A model generated the notes under the pieces. The model saw only the letters and a list, made by a program, of their open reading frames with translations. It was not told the DNA's origin and did not search any database. Both the position numbers and the translations under genes were made by a program. 53,092 bases of DNA from Cymbomonas tetramitiformis (lineage: Eukaryota; Chlorophyta; Pyramimonadophyceae; Pyramimonadales; Pyramimonadaceae): contig LGRX02025824.1 of the NCBI GenBank assembly GCA_001247695.2, positions 1 to 53,092 on the forward strand, read 5' to 3'. Shown piece after piece: positions 10,628 to 21,129 of this stretch. The first letter of the stretch is position 1; the number at the start of each line of letters is the position of its first letter.

Positions 10628-13600
10628 ATGTGTGCAATGCATGAATCAACTGAGTGGCCAGCGCACGCACGGCACATGGACTTGCGGTGCATGTTGATGC
10701 CTTTATTTTCGTATTCAACACCCTCCTTCCTCCATTGCTCTATTTTTCAGGGACTCTCCTTCCCCGACGACGCTGTGATTCAGGATCGCTTGAAGGCCAT
10801 GGGTGCAAGCGAACGCCCGACGGTTTCAGCGTTTGGTGCGGATAATGGCTGGATTCCGCGATCTGCCCGTGGTAAGGACCAAGCTATGGCGAAGCGCGAC
10901 CTGGTCAATCAGCTCGCAGGTCGTCTGCCGGACCTCGGGTACACAATTGACGACAGAGGGCGCATCAAGCCCCGGCGGGAGGCAATGCCACCCGAGGATG
11001 GCGGACGCCCTGGTACTGCTGAAGCCCCCCGACAAGCAGCCACCCAACCTGCTGCTGGTGAAGCGAGCGCCCCCACCACCACTTGGGACAGCAGTCACGT
11101 GTCCGACCAACGCCTACTAGACTTGGCGCGCCAAGCATACAGCACGTCGGACATCGTGAAAGAGCGGCAGAGCATCCGTTCCGTCTTCACCTTAGAAGAC
11201 TTGCAGATGCCAACGAAGACGGCGACGAAATGGCACAAAGAGGCAGAACGGAGGTCAGACGTGCTTCTCGCACGCACGCGCCGCCTTGGAGTGGCGCTCG
11301 ATGCCAGGAACAGGGTGTGCGGTGTGCCGGCACCCTACGGGGAGACTGGATCGTCTGACGTCCTCCTGAGTTCGGATGAAGGGCAGGAGGTGGTGATGGA
11401 GGAACCGGACACCAGAAGCCGTACTGATCGGTGGCGTAGCGGCAACTTGGTAGGTGGCGCTGGGACAAACGGTAACCAGGTTAACCATGACATGAGGGAC
11501 CTGTTGGCGGCGGATCTCAATTGCCCACTGCAGCAGCTGCCGGAGTGCACGCTGATGTCCGGCCTGATGGCATTTGGGGAAATGTTCTGCGGATCGGTGC
11601 CCTCCCCGGCTGAGAAGGAATACTGGGAGGAGGCGAAGGAGAACCAGGACATCGTTGTGGAAGATGTCGTAGAAGCTCTGGAAAAGACCCACCTTGTGGC
11701 GGACGAAGAAATGAATACGCCTACAGAGGATATGCTTGATCTGCCAGACTTCTTGTTTGAGGTATGCAACCCGCCCTGCCCATACTGACACCAAAATGTT
11801 TCCACTGTAACCCACTAACGATGCGTGAGCGTGCGTGGAGTAGTAATATGGCGGGGAGCGTTGGTGGTGTGACTGCCATTGTAAGCAGGAGTTGGCAGTG
11901 CTGGTGGATATGAATACCGAAGTCACTATCGCGACGGAGTCCGTGCAGGACATTGTGCTGGCCCTGCAGGCTGAGCCCGACCCCGCGATCACGTTGTGTG
12001 TCACGGACGTGCCAAACCTAGCAGCAGGAAAGCAGTCGCAACCGCTGGTCACGCACGGGAAGGCGAGTCCGAACGGAGTGACCGTGCAGGAGGCCGTATG
12101 GTACTTCATGGATATGAAAAGGCGACAGAGGTGGACTGATGACCATTTCGACACCTTCCTCAAAGTCTTGAAGATGCTCCTGGGCGGCAATACTTGCAAC
12201 CTGCCGGGATCGCTATGGCACATGAGACGGGCGCTCGGTGCGGAGAGCGTATGGGACTATGCGATACACGTGTGTCCCAAGTTCCACCGCAATTTCGCAT
12301 GGCAAAACGGGGAGGGAAAGCCGGGGAAGAGGGTGCAAGCGGTATGCGGCGTGCCCACGAAGCGTGATGCGGATGGCGAGCCCACAGAGTGGTGCACGGA
12401 GGAGAGGTACGACGTTGTTAAAACGGCGCGCGGGGAGGAGTATCGTCCCAAGGAGTACTACTTCTATTTCACCGTGAAGCGGCTGGTGCGGCGCTGGATG
12501 ATGGACTACGACTTTGCTAAGCAGCGTGCGAGTCCCACGGCCAGAGCTCCCGAAAACGCTTGTGTCATGAGCAGTCCGCACGGGCTACGAGTAAACGCGC
12601 ACCCTAGCGTCGGTGGCAGACTACTGCGTGAGACGCCGAGTGGGAACCAGGAGAAACCAGGGGTATTACGAACTGGTATGGGCATCGAATATGGAGAGGA
12701 CGACGGGCAAGCAAAGAAGCATGACAAACAGTGCGACCCGTGCCGATGTTCTTACTCCTTGTAACGGACGAGTGCCGCGGCTGATTGTATACGAACGTTG
12801 CCGATGGGCGATGCCTGATGGGTGAAAGGACCGCAACTGACTAGCGCGTTGCCATCGCAGGAATTGGTCCACGCGGTTCGGCGCGATGCGAAGTGCGGAC
12901 CTCCCTCCCAAGGTAGGTAGTGCGTCACGACGTGTGACAAAGCCCAACCCGCAGTCAACATCTACACGAGTGTGCGCGCACGGAGGTGTGACGCTCCAGC
13001 GCGGCTTGAAGAGATCATAGGCTATTGCGCTTGACTGCGTGTGCAATGGAGGGTATCCGCAGGAACGTGTGAAGATGAAGCACTGCGGTGTGATCTCGAT
13101 TGCCCCTGGCCCACGTCAACACTGGAAGGACGTCGACGTGTTGCTAGAACCCATGATGGAAGAGCTGAAACAACTGAGTAAGGGCCATGCCGATGCTGAC
13201 CAAACCCCTTTCAGGGTGTATGACGGGTACTTCCAGGTGTGGCATGAACAGTTCAGCGTGTTCCTGATGTTATGCTACTGCGATACGATTGCGCGTAACG
13301 ACTTGGGGAAGTTCGCTCCCGTGGCGGCAAGGCGCAACGACTTCAAAAGCATCTGGGAGGCCACTAAGGGCCCTAACGGTAATGGTATGTACTGCTTGGG
13401 CTATGCGAACCCCATCTCGCAGACATACTTGGACGAAGGGGAGGTGTTGTATGCCAATGATCCGAGTGTGTGGTTAACGAAGGAGGACCACAAGGAACTG
13501 GTGAGGCTGACCGCGGAGGATGGTGTGGATCCGATGCGAACCGGCCGATATGCAGCCGGGCCGTTAGAGCAGCTGGAATACTTTGACCCCATCTACGGGT

Positions 13601-15229
13601 ACGTGCTGCCGTTCATGCACATGATGTGTTACGGCGTCATCAAGAAGTTCCTGAAAATGCTGCGAAACAAGGTGAACAATTGCCCAAACACGTGCTATTT
13701 CTCACCCATGCAACTGAAGCAGTTGCAGGCCAACGGAAAGGGACTGACCGCGCCGCATGACATGCACCGGGAGTACCAGGACTTCGTGCAATACGCGGGT
13801 GAGCACCCGGATCTAACGACGGATACCGACACCCATCACCTTGCATGTGCCTTGTTTAGTAGGAACGGGCGTGGCAGATGCGCCAACCTTATACGCCCGG
13901 TCCGCGTGCAACCATGTTTGTGTGCACCGGCAGGGAATGGCCACACCTACTAACCGTAGGGATGAATGCTACTACAACCAGGTATATATGTATGCACTGT
14001 TGTTAGTTTGTTGGTGTCATTTCATACGCGGGGAGGATGAGCCGGTTCTTAACATCTGTAAAAAGCTCGCTGTTGCAGGGAACTACACCATGGAGGACAT
14101 GCTGAACTTTATCTTGATTTTCAGTCCGATGGTGTTCATGGATGTTCTGAAGAACTTGAATCCGGAGTTGGACAAGGCTTGGTGGACTTTGCGGCGGGCG
14201 GTGCTCTACTTTATGAGAGGGCCTGCAATAGGATTGTGTGGGGACCTCCAGTCCCGTGCGGAGCCCCGGAAGGAGGCCGGGAAAGAGCTGTGGGCCTTTG
14301 CGGTGATTGTGGAACAGCAATGCCCCATGAACATGTTGACGTTGAATCTGCGCATGGCGGTCGTTCACTTGTGCAAGCAAGAGGAGGAAACCGGCGTGGT
14401 GAGCAGCACCAACGAGCTCTGGGTCGAGCGTCTCCTGGGCGACAGCAAGGGGGTGGTGCCAGCCCCGGTTGGAGGTAAGGCGATCGACACGTGCATAGCG
14501 AACGCGTATCTCACGAAAGAGGCGGTGGACGACATGGCGTGGAGCTACGAAGGGATCCGCTTCCTTCCGGACATGCTCACGGAGATGACCATGGCCAAGG
14601 GCGGCGAATACCATGATTCTGGGACCACCCGGGCTGACGATTCATCCAAGGTGTGCCATCTCCTTGACACCGGCCACTATCTCGTCCGCGACGGTGTACC
14701 AACCGCTGCGTTGGCAAACGAGGAGGGGGGTCGTCTGCACCGGGAACTGGTGGGGTGCGTCCGATCCCTTTATGGCGATCACGCAAGCCCTTCCCTGGAT
14801 GCCATGGACGTCCTTCAATTCTCGCGCATGCGAAGAGGCGATGAGGACTTCACATCCCGGGTTTACACCCGGGCAAAAACGCGTATCTCCTTCAACGTGG
14901 CTTTGAGTACATGCGCGGCCGACGCTTTTGAGTACGGCACCGTGGAGGCTTACTACTTGATCTTCCTGAAGCGTTCCGCCGAGAACTCCGCCGCCAACGA
15001 CACCGTGTGCCGCCTGGCTATGGTGACCGCCTACCCCACTGTTGAGGACCTTACCATGAACAGCCGGGGCGTGTATGTGTGCAACGAGGCAGAAAAACGT
15101 ACCCTTCTCCTACCGGTAAGCCGTCTCGAAACCAAGGTCATTATCCATCGCCCACCTGGAAACCGCGTACCTCTACACGCGACTTACCTATGGCCGGGGA
15201 TGAAAGCGGTACGTTGCAAGAAGCAATAG
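10628..15229 (+). CDS. Tnp2/KDZ-like (CACTA-related) transposase, multi-exon
   Basis: Proposed exons are 10628 (or 10751)-11761, 11889-12590, 12661-12821, 12861-12912, 13021-13798 and 13860-15229. All phases agree, giving 1399 codons from ATG 10628 with no internal stop. Family signs in order are: FLKVLKMLLGG then LPGSLWHMRRALG and a CPKF cysteine stretch; PKEYYFYF..KRLVR; ADLPPK; ISIAPGPRQHW..LLEPMMEELKQL, the Tnp2 'PGP..P....L.PL..EL' signature; YVLPFMHMMCYGVIKKFL, like the D.mHl..GvvkdL block; and a DUF4218-like NMLTLNLRMAVVHL..ELWVERLLGDSKG. The N-terminal 400 residues are unrecognised. An extra 54-base intron at 13982-14035 is possible. Intact reading frames suggest recent or selected activity. 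No terminal inverted repeats were found in the window. Confidence 0.75.
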
Positions 15230-15397
15230 CGCAAGCTACTTCATCAGCTCCGCGCAGCAATCGAAGGAGGACACCGAACGCCTGCGCAGCTTCATCAGCT
15301 CCGTCCAGTTGCTCTGTGTAGATAGCGAATGCCTGCTTGCCACATGGAACGTATCTGTTCCAGTGGTACTTTTAGTAGCATCGGCAGTCCCTCTTAG

Positions 15398-15537
15398 CAT
15401 GCCACGTGGAACAATCTGGAATTTCTGTTAATAGCTAGTGGTGCTAGTGTTAATATACATGCCACGTGGAACAATCTGGAATTTCTGTTAATATCTAGTG
15501 GTGCTAGTGTTAATAGTCATGCCACGTGGACGATCCG
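15398..15537. repeat. 60-bp tandem repeat with palindromic CACGTG boxes
   Basis: The unit beginning CATGCCACGTGGA starts at 15398, 15458 and 15518, exactly 60 bases apart. The first two units are near identical and the third keeps only its first part. Each start carries CCACGTGG, a perfect palindrome of the G-box/E-box type. A further GCCACGTG occurs near 15609. It may be a protein-binding array, either a promoter or a transposase-binding subterminal block. Confidence 0.9.
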
Positions 15538-15925
15538 GTCAAATCTGTTAATTTATGACCGTTTACAGTCTGCCAAGTGTTAGTATCCGGCAAAACTGTT
15601 AATCCGGGTGCCACGTGTATGATTCCTATTAAAAGTGTTAATTTTCTGTTAATATTCCTTACATGTGTAACGATCTCGCGAGGGGGGCCTATTTCAACTC
15701 CCTCCGGCACCCCTCCGATTAATTGTTAACATTCTGTTAAAATTGTGTTAATTTAACATTCTGTTAACATTCTGTTAACATTCTGTTAACATGAATTATA
15801 TAATTCCTTAACTTTTTCCCAAGCCAATCATTATTTACCACCGGGATTTATACCACCAATATTAACAGTTCCTACCCGTTAACACTTTTTAACACATAAT
15901 TAACACTTTTTAACACTTTATTAAC
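15421..15925. repeat. TGTTAA/TTAACA-rich low-complexity block
   Basis: TGTTAA and its complement TTAACA recur more than twenty times, first spaced among the 60-bp units and then nearly back to back at 15720-15790 (TTAACATTCTG repeats) and again at 15860-15925 as TTAACACTTT repeats. There is no gene in it. It separates the transposase stop codon from the ORF at 15928. If the donor-like CCG|GTAAGC at 15116 is used, the block would instead be part of an 812-base intron. Confidence 0.85.
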
Positions 15926-15927
15926 AG

Positions 15928-16401
15928 AAATCCTCAGTGGTGTGTACGGACTACACCATCGACATGCTGGCGAAGAGTGCAGGCAAAAGTTTCGCAGTTA
16001 CCGTGGCCGCGGGCAACGACGGCTGCAGCTTTACTATCCGCTTGCCTGGGAACAACGCCGTGTCCATGCCCATGCATTTCGTGGAGGTCTTGGAGGTGGA
16101 TCTGAACACGAACAGAGTGAAGTGGGGGTTTTGGCTTCCATGTGCGCCTCTGCTTATGCCGAGAACGAGGAGAACAAGCAAAACCTTCTCTGACTTGAAC
16201 AGCTTGTTCGCGGAGAACGCCTTCCGGAGAGCCGCTCCGAAAGTGACAGGTTGGTACGACTTCGATGCGAGCGAGATCCTGACTTGCTGGGACGAACCTC
16301 CTGGCAAACCTGCTGTCGGCGGAGTTCCAGGAGGACCTGAAAAGGCAGAACTTCTGAAGGTGGCCAGGGAAAACTTGGCCTCCGAGGCGTTGGACAGGTG
16401 A
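15928..16401 (+). CDS. Hypothetical protein or last exon of the transposase gene
   Basis: An open frame of about 158 codons follows an acceptor-like TTATTAACAG at 15927. It has no early ATG (first in-frame ATG at 15964), so it is more likely an exon than a complete gene. Residues such as SFAVTVAAGNDGCSFTIR and a Pro/Gly-rich tail match no family I know. Its phase-0 start agrees with the phase-0 donor at 15115 in the transposase gene, so it could be an alternative 3' exon of that gene. A donor-like CAG|GTGAAG overlaps its stop codon, so it might continue. The antisense frame of similar length is less coding-like. Confidence 0.4.
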   Translation, partial: KSSVVCTDYTIDMLAKSAGKSFAVTVAAGNDGCSFTIRLPGNNAVSMPMHFVEVLEVDLNTNRVKWGFWLPCAPLLMPRTRRTSKTFSDLNSLFAENAFRRAAPKVTGWYDFDASEILTCWDEPPGKPAVGGVPGGPEKAELLKVARENLASEALDR

Positions 16402-16486
16402 AGGTAAGCAACACAGCCTCGTGCATTTCTCGTGGCACGCACACTAGATTACAATGGCCACACGGCGTGAAACTTATTGTTTTTCA

Positions 16487-16500
16487 TACATGTAAATATA
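16487..16500 (+). terminator. Possible polyadenylation element TACATGTAAATATA
   Basis: These 14 bases are identical to those after the kinase gene (4142-4155). The element lies 86 bases after the stop at 16401. Confidence 0.3.
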
Positions 16501-16538
16501 CGGTTTATTTGTGTACAGTCACGTGACATAAGTGTTAG

Positions 16539-17038
16539 CTACCAAGCATACGTCTCCTCATTGCACGCGCTAGCATCAAATATGCGCGCCAGGGTGCAGG
16601 TTCTTAACATACGCCCGCAAACTGCGCATCTCCTTTCATCTTCCTGCAGCAGATCGCTTTCCAGCTCTGTCAGGGCACCGTGCGTTGTTTCGCTGTAGCG
16701 GTTTCTATTTCGCCAGCCCGCCACTCCAAATCTGAGTATCGGTGGTAGATCCACCCGCCCTCATACCAGTACACGAGATGCCTCACACCGAACCTTTCGC
16801 TGGATCTACGGCCGTGGACGTACATCGGCCAAAAACCCCACCAGTGATAGGTCCTGAGATTAACTGCATTTCGCCCGAAGTCCTCCCAGTCTTCTTCTGC
16901 TTGTTTTCGCGCTTGCTGCCACAAGCGGAGAATTAAAGGGTCTTCAGGAACCCATTGGGCTTGTTGTAACTGGCAGTCGCGAAACGTAAAAGTATCGAAA
17001 GGCCATATCCAATACTGCAATATTCCAATATTGGCCAT
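16539..17038 (-). CDS. Hypothetical Trp/Tyr-rich protein, two exons
   Basis: ATG at 17038 opens a frame of 120 codons to 16679; a second frame, 16643 to the stop at 16539, adds 34 residues. A 35-base GT..AG segment (16644-16678) joins them in phase 0, giving 154 residues; a simple frameshift is the alternative. The protein is unusually rich in Trp, Tyr and Arg (YHWWGFWPMYVHG, VYWYEGGWIYHRY), and its acidic C-terminal part has a CAVCGRMLRTC cysteine cluster. No family is recognised. It is convergent with the ORF ending at 16401. Confidence 0.45.
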
Positions 17039-17850
17039 ACGCTGGTGTAGGTAGTCTAAGGTGCGGGTTGTGGTTCTATGTCACGAACGCAGGTGTGTGC
17101 AAACGACCTCCGGTTACGACTCCTCCAACATATACCCTAAAACCCTGAACCTTGGACGCCCCGATATATCCATGCAGCACACCTGTAGGAACACCTGCCG
17201 CGGGATATTTTTCCTCTGACGTATTTTAATGTTTCCCGCGAAATAATACAATTAACCGGTCTTCTTGGCTGCCGAGAATCGTGATGGAATAGCCTGTTCA
17301 GGGCAAATTGACCCGCTGAATGCCCATGTTGGGTCACATGAAGCCTGAGGGAGCATCACCCCTGGTTGTTTTCAGTCCCATACAACTTTTCCAGCATAAT
17401 AGCTTTTGAAAATATCTCCTTTGCTGCCCACTTTCGGCCGATGAGAAGTATTTTACTACGTGACCCTCCAAACACCCTAAAATGGGCCATAAATCTGCTG
17501 GATCTCTCCCATGTAAGCAAATAGTTGCATTTTTGGAAATGTCAAAATATTGCATATTCTAATAGTGCAAAAATCTAACATTTCGTTCACAAACATAAGG
17601 CAAAATCATAACTTTCCACACCTAACACGATACTTCCACCTTTCCCGTTTTCTTGCCGCACGCGTGACTCGCGTGGCTACTTTGAAGAGTCAAAAACCAG
17701 ATTTTTCGAAATTCCTTCAAGGACTATTCAAATTAACCCTCATATTTGTCATTCAGAACCCCAAAAACCAATTTGGCAGACAATTTAATGCTTTCTCATT
17801 TTTTTCTCATTTGCGCCCGCGTGTCTCATTTTTGCGATATGGTCGTTTTG
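17039..17850. other. AT-rich spacer, no gene seen
   Basis: No coding-like frame or splice structure is visible. Composition drops to AT-rich just before the GC-rich minisatellite begins at 17851. Confidence 0.5.
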
Positions 17851-19682
17851 GGCAGCCTGCCTCTCCGGCGCGTGCGAGCCCGAGGTAAGGCAGCCTGCCT
17901 CTCCAGCGCGTGCGAGCACGAGGTTAGGCAGCCTGCGCCACCGGCGCGTGCGAGCCCGAGTGGAGGCAGCCTGCCTCTCCGGCGCGTGAGAGCCTGAGTT
18001 TGGGCAGCCTGCGCCTCGGGCGCGTGCGAGTCCGATTGAAGGCAGCCTGCGCCACCGGCGCGTGCAAGCTTGAATGGAGGCAGACTGCGCCGCCAGCGCT
18101 TGCGAGCCCGAGGTAAGGCAGCCTGTATCTCCAGCGCGTGCGAGCCCGAGTTTAGGCAAGCTGTGGCCCGAGGTTAGGCAGCCTGCCTCTCCGGCGCGTT
18201 CGAGCCTGAGTCCAGGCAGTTTGCGCCACGGGCGCGTGCGAGCCTGAGTTTAGGCAGCCTGTGCCACAGGCGCGTGCGAGCCCGAGGTTAGGCAGCCTTT
18301 GCCGCCAACGCGCGCGAGCCTGAGTGGATGCAGCCGGCACCACCGGCGCTTGCGATCCTGAGGATAGGCAGTCTGCACCGCCGGCGCGTGAGAGCCTGAG
18401 GAAAGGCAACCTGCCTCTCTGGCGTGTGCGATCCCGATTTCAGGCAGACTGCCTCTCCAGCGCGTACGAGCCCGAGTTTAGGCAGCATGCGTTACGGGCG
18501 CGTGCGAGCCCGAGATCAGGTAGCTTGCTCTTTTGGCGCGTGCGAGTTTGAGTGGAGGCAGCCTGCCTCTCCATCGCGTGCGAGCCTGAGTTCAGGCAGC
18601 CTGCGCCACGGGCGCGTGCGAGCCTGAGTTCAGGCAGCCTGCGCCACCGGCGTGTGCAAGCCCGAGTGGAGGCAGCCTGCGCCGCCGGCGCATGCGAGCC
18701 CGAGGTTAGGCAGCCTGCCTCTCCGGCGTATGCGATCACGAGGTAATGAAGCCTGCGCAAAAGGCGCGTGCGAGCCCAAGTGGAGGCAGCCTGCGTTACG
18801 GGCGCATGCGAGCCCGAGATCAGGTAGCTTGCGCTTTTTGCGCGTGCGAGTACGAGTGGAGGCAGCCTGCCTCTCCATCGCGTGCGAGCCTGAGTTCAGG
18901 CAGCCTGCGCCGCGGGCGCGTGCAAGCCCGAGTGGAGGCAGCCTGCGCCGCCGGCGCATGCGAGCCCGAGGTTAGGCAGCCTGCCTCTCCAGCGTATGCG
19001 ATCCCGAGGTAATGCAGCCTGCGCAAAAGGCGCGTGCGAGCCCAAGTGGAGGCAGCCTGCCTCTCCGGCGCGTGCGAGCCCGAGGTTAGGTAGCGCGTCT
19101 ACGGGCGCGTGCGAGCTTGAGTCGAGGTAGCCTGCCTCTCCAGCGCGTGCGAGCCCGAGGTTAGGCAGCCTGCGCCACCGGCGCGTGCGAGCCCGAGATT
19201 AGGCAGCCTGCGCCACGGGCGCGCGCGAGTCCGAGTGGAGGCAGCCTGCCTCTCCAGCGCGTGCGAGCCCGAGATTAGGCAGCCTGCGCCACCGGCGCGT
19301 GCAAGCCTGAGTGGAGACAGCCTGCGCCGCCGGCGCATGCGACCCCGAGGTTAGGCAGCCTGCCTCTTCGGCGTGTGCGCTCCCGAGGTAATGCAGCCTG
19401 CGTCACCGGGCAGCACTGAGTTCAGGCAGCCTGCCTCTCCGGCGTGTGCGAGCCCGAGTGGAGGCAGCCTGCCTCACCGGCGCGTGCAAGCCCGAGGTTA
19501 GGCAGCCTGCGCCACCGGCGCGTGCGAGCCCGTGGTAAGGCAGCCTGTGCCACCGGGGAGTGCGAGTCCGAGTGGAGGCAGCCTGCGCCACCGGCGCGTG
19601 CGAGCCTGAGGGGAGGTAGCCTGCCTCTCTGGCGCGTGTGAGCCCGAGGAATGGCAACCTGACTCACCGGCGTGTGCGAGCC
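17851..19682. repeat. 38-bp minisatellite, about 48 units
   Basis: The unit GGCAGCCTGC, then a variable CTCTCC or GCCACC, then GGCGCGTGCGAGCCCGAG and four variable bases repeats every 38 bp (for example 17851, 17889, 17927). Units differ at the same few positions, giving at least three variant classes that recur in blocks. Since 38 is not a multiple of three, stop-free frames run through every frame on both strands, which creates many false ORFs. The array is non-coding as far as I can see and lies between two minus-strand genes. Confidence 0.95.
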
Positions 19683-19767
19683 GGTGGCGCAGGCTGCCTA
19701 ACCTCGTGCTCGCACGCGCTGGAGAGGCAGGCTGCCTTACCTCGGGCTCGCACGCACCGGAGAGGCA
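19683..19767. repeat. Inverted copies of the 38-bp minisatellite unit
   Basis: Directly after the last forward unit about 2.2 units run in the opposite orientation (AGGCTGCCTAACCTCG and so on), so the array ends in an inverted junction at about 19682. The inverted copies match common variants of the forward array. Confidence 0.9.
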
Positions 19768-20127
19768 CCAATTAGCAAGGGAAACGAGACAGGCCGTTTT
19801 GGCTCAGACACGCACAAATTATTCTCTTTCCCGAAGATCGTCACACGTGAGACACGGCATTTTTCCGGCTCACTTCGTGATAGGTGCTGTCATCATTGCC
19901 TTAAGGCTATATTCGAACAGTACAGTTAGCTGTTTAAGTATAGACCCTCGGTGAAGACTTTGACACAGCGAACGAACTTGACGAGTATGCGCTCGAGAAG
20001 AAGAGAGAGTGACCCGTGAAAATAACTTTTCCAAAGGAGGTCTCTTAGTGGTCTTGAAAGGAGCCAAGCTCCAAAGAGTTCAAGGTGCCACCAGAAGCGC
20101 GGAGCCGCGTTTTGGAGCTTCGCCCAT
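19768..20127. other. No supported gene
   Basis: No gene is seen between the minisatellite and the end of the BAH-domain gene. The BAH gene's 3' untranslated region is expected here. Confidence 0.4.
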
Positions 20128-21129
20128 TCACAGCAATACTAGTGTGGCGGGGAATATTCTCAGGGAGTGCGCGCCAACTGCTTGTGAAAACATCCCAGAG
20201 AGGGAAAATATGAAGGGGCAAACGGTGGCAAGCAACGTACCTTGCGCATCCAGACTCAGCCATACCACAGAGGTAGGAGAGTGAATGCCATCTTTCTTCT
20301 TGACATACATGGCCGGGCTGTGGTCGGGGAAGTGAAGTTTGCGTCGGCATTCTCGGCAGATCTTTAATTGCAATATCTCCACTTCCTTGGGGTTGGTGGG
20401 TCCTCGAACAACAAAAGAGCTCTTCCATCGCGGGTTATACTTGGTCATTGACCAAGTATTATCTGTTTCGTTCAAAAACACCTGCAATCGAAATATCAAG
20501 TTTCTGCAAGTGAACCTCAAGCGCAAACTCAGAGTTCCTATGAATATCAAGCAAGCGGAAAAGAAAAGACGATATACCTTACGCCTGCAGAAAAAAGTGA
20601 GGGGAGGCGCGGGGTAGATGTGCGCATTGTTTTCGAACATGTGCTTGAAGGACTTCTCCGTGTAAAATGATGCCTTTCCAATCACGTCTGTGGGCTTCAG
20701 GTACGCGATGGTGTTCGAGAAAAACACTTCGCGCTCGGCATCGTACTCGCCGTCCCACTTAACGTTCAAATCAACGTGACGATCCATCAGAACACGAACC
20801 TTTTGGGGTCGAGTAAGAAGCGCTTTGAGCTTCGCCTTGGCGTCCCGTGGAGAGCCGAGCCTTTCCATTAGGGTGTGCGGTGTCTCCAGGTACCTTACCT
20901 TCAGCTCGATACGCTTCTTCAAATCCCCACGACGGTGACCTATACCCTCTAGTATGGCATACCAGTTGGTATCCCCTCCATTCACTACTATGCTGTCCCC
21001 AACGTTGAACTCCAGTCTTTGTATCCCTGTATCTGTTTCGATCTGGAGCTCAATTGATGGGTACAACCATCTCGCCCGGCGCAAGAATCTAAGGCCCACA
21101 GCAGGCCGAACAGCTACTCCCCTCGCCAT
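20128..21129 (-). CDS. BAH-domain protein
   Basis: The first ATG (21129) opens exon 1, which ends at 20578 with AAG|GTATATC. A 96-base intron (20482-20577) ends in TTTCGATTGCAG, and exon 2 runs to a donor-like AAG|GTACGTT near 20240. A short last exon, or simple read-through, ends at the stop at 20128. The N-terminal half resembles a BAH domain: FNVGDSIVV, NWYAILEGIG, LKVRYLETP, then REVFFSNTIAYLKP and DVIGKASFY, the 'E.f.S....p...I.GK' end of BAH. BAH domains bind nucleosomes or partner proteins in chromatin silencing and replication. The C-terminal part has CREC and no known domain. The gene looks intact. Confidence 0.65.
   Translation of the reverse strand: MARGVAVRPAVGLRFLRRARWLYPSIELQIETDTGIQRLEFNVGDSIVVNGGDTNWYAILEGIGHRRGDLKKRIELKVRYLETPHTLMERLGSPRDAKAKLKALLTRPQKVRVLMDRHVDLNVKWDGEYDAEREVFFSNTIAYLKPTDVIGKASFYTEKSFKHMFENNAHIYPAPPLTFFCRRKVYRLFFSACLIFIGTLSLRLRFTCRNLIFRLQVFLNETDNTWSMTKYNPRWKSSFVVRGPTNPKEVEILQLKICRECRRKLHFPDHSPAMYVKKKDGIHSPTSVVWLSLDAQGTLLATVCPFIFSLSGMFSQAVGAHSLRIFPATLVLL

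Noticed and set aside
10071..10750. Direct splice from the gene ending near 10070 to the transposase exon at 10751
   Set aside because: The phase does not fit and gives an early stop. The acceptor at 10204 gives a clean end instead.
15951..16442. 163-codon minus-strand ORF
   Set aside because: Its composition is less coding-like than the plus-strand frame it overlaps, and no splice or motif support exists.
17560..19660. Many repeat-protein ORFs on both strands of the minisatellite
   Set aside because: They arise from a stop-poor 38-bp unit read in all frames. There are no conserved start or stop signals and no non-repeat coding flank.
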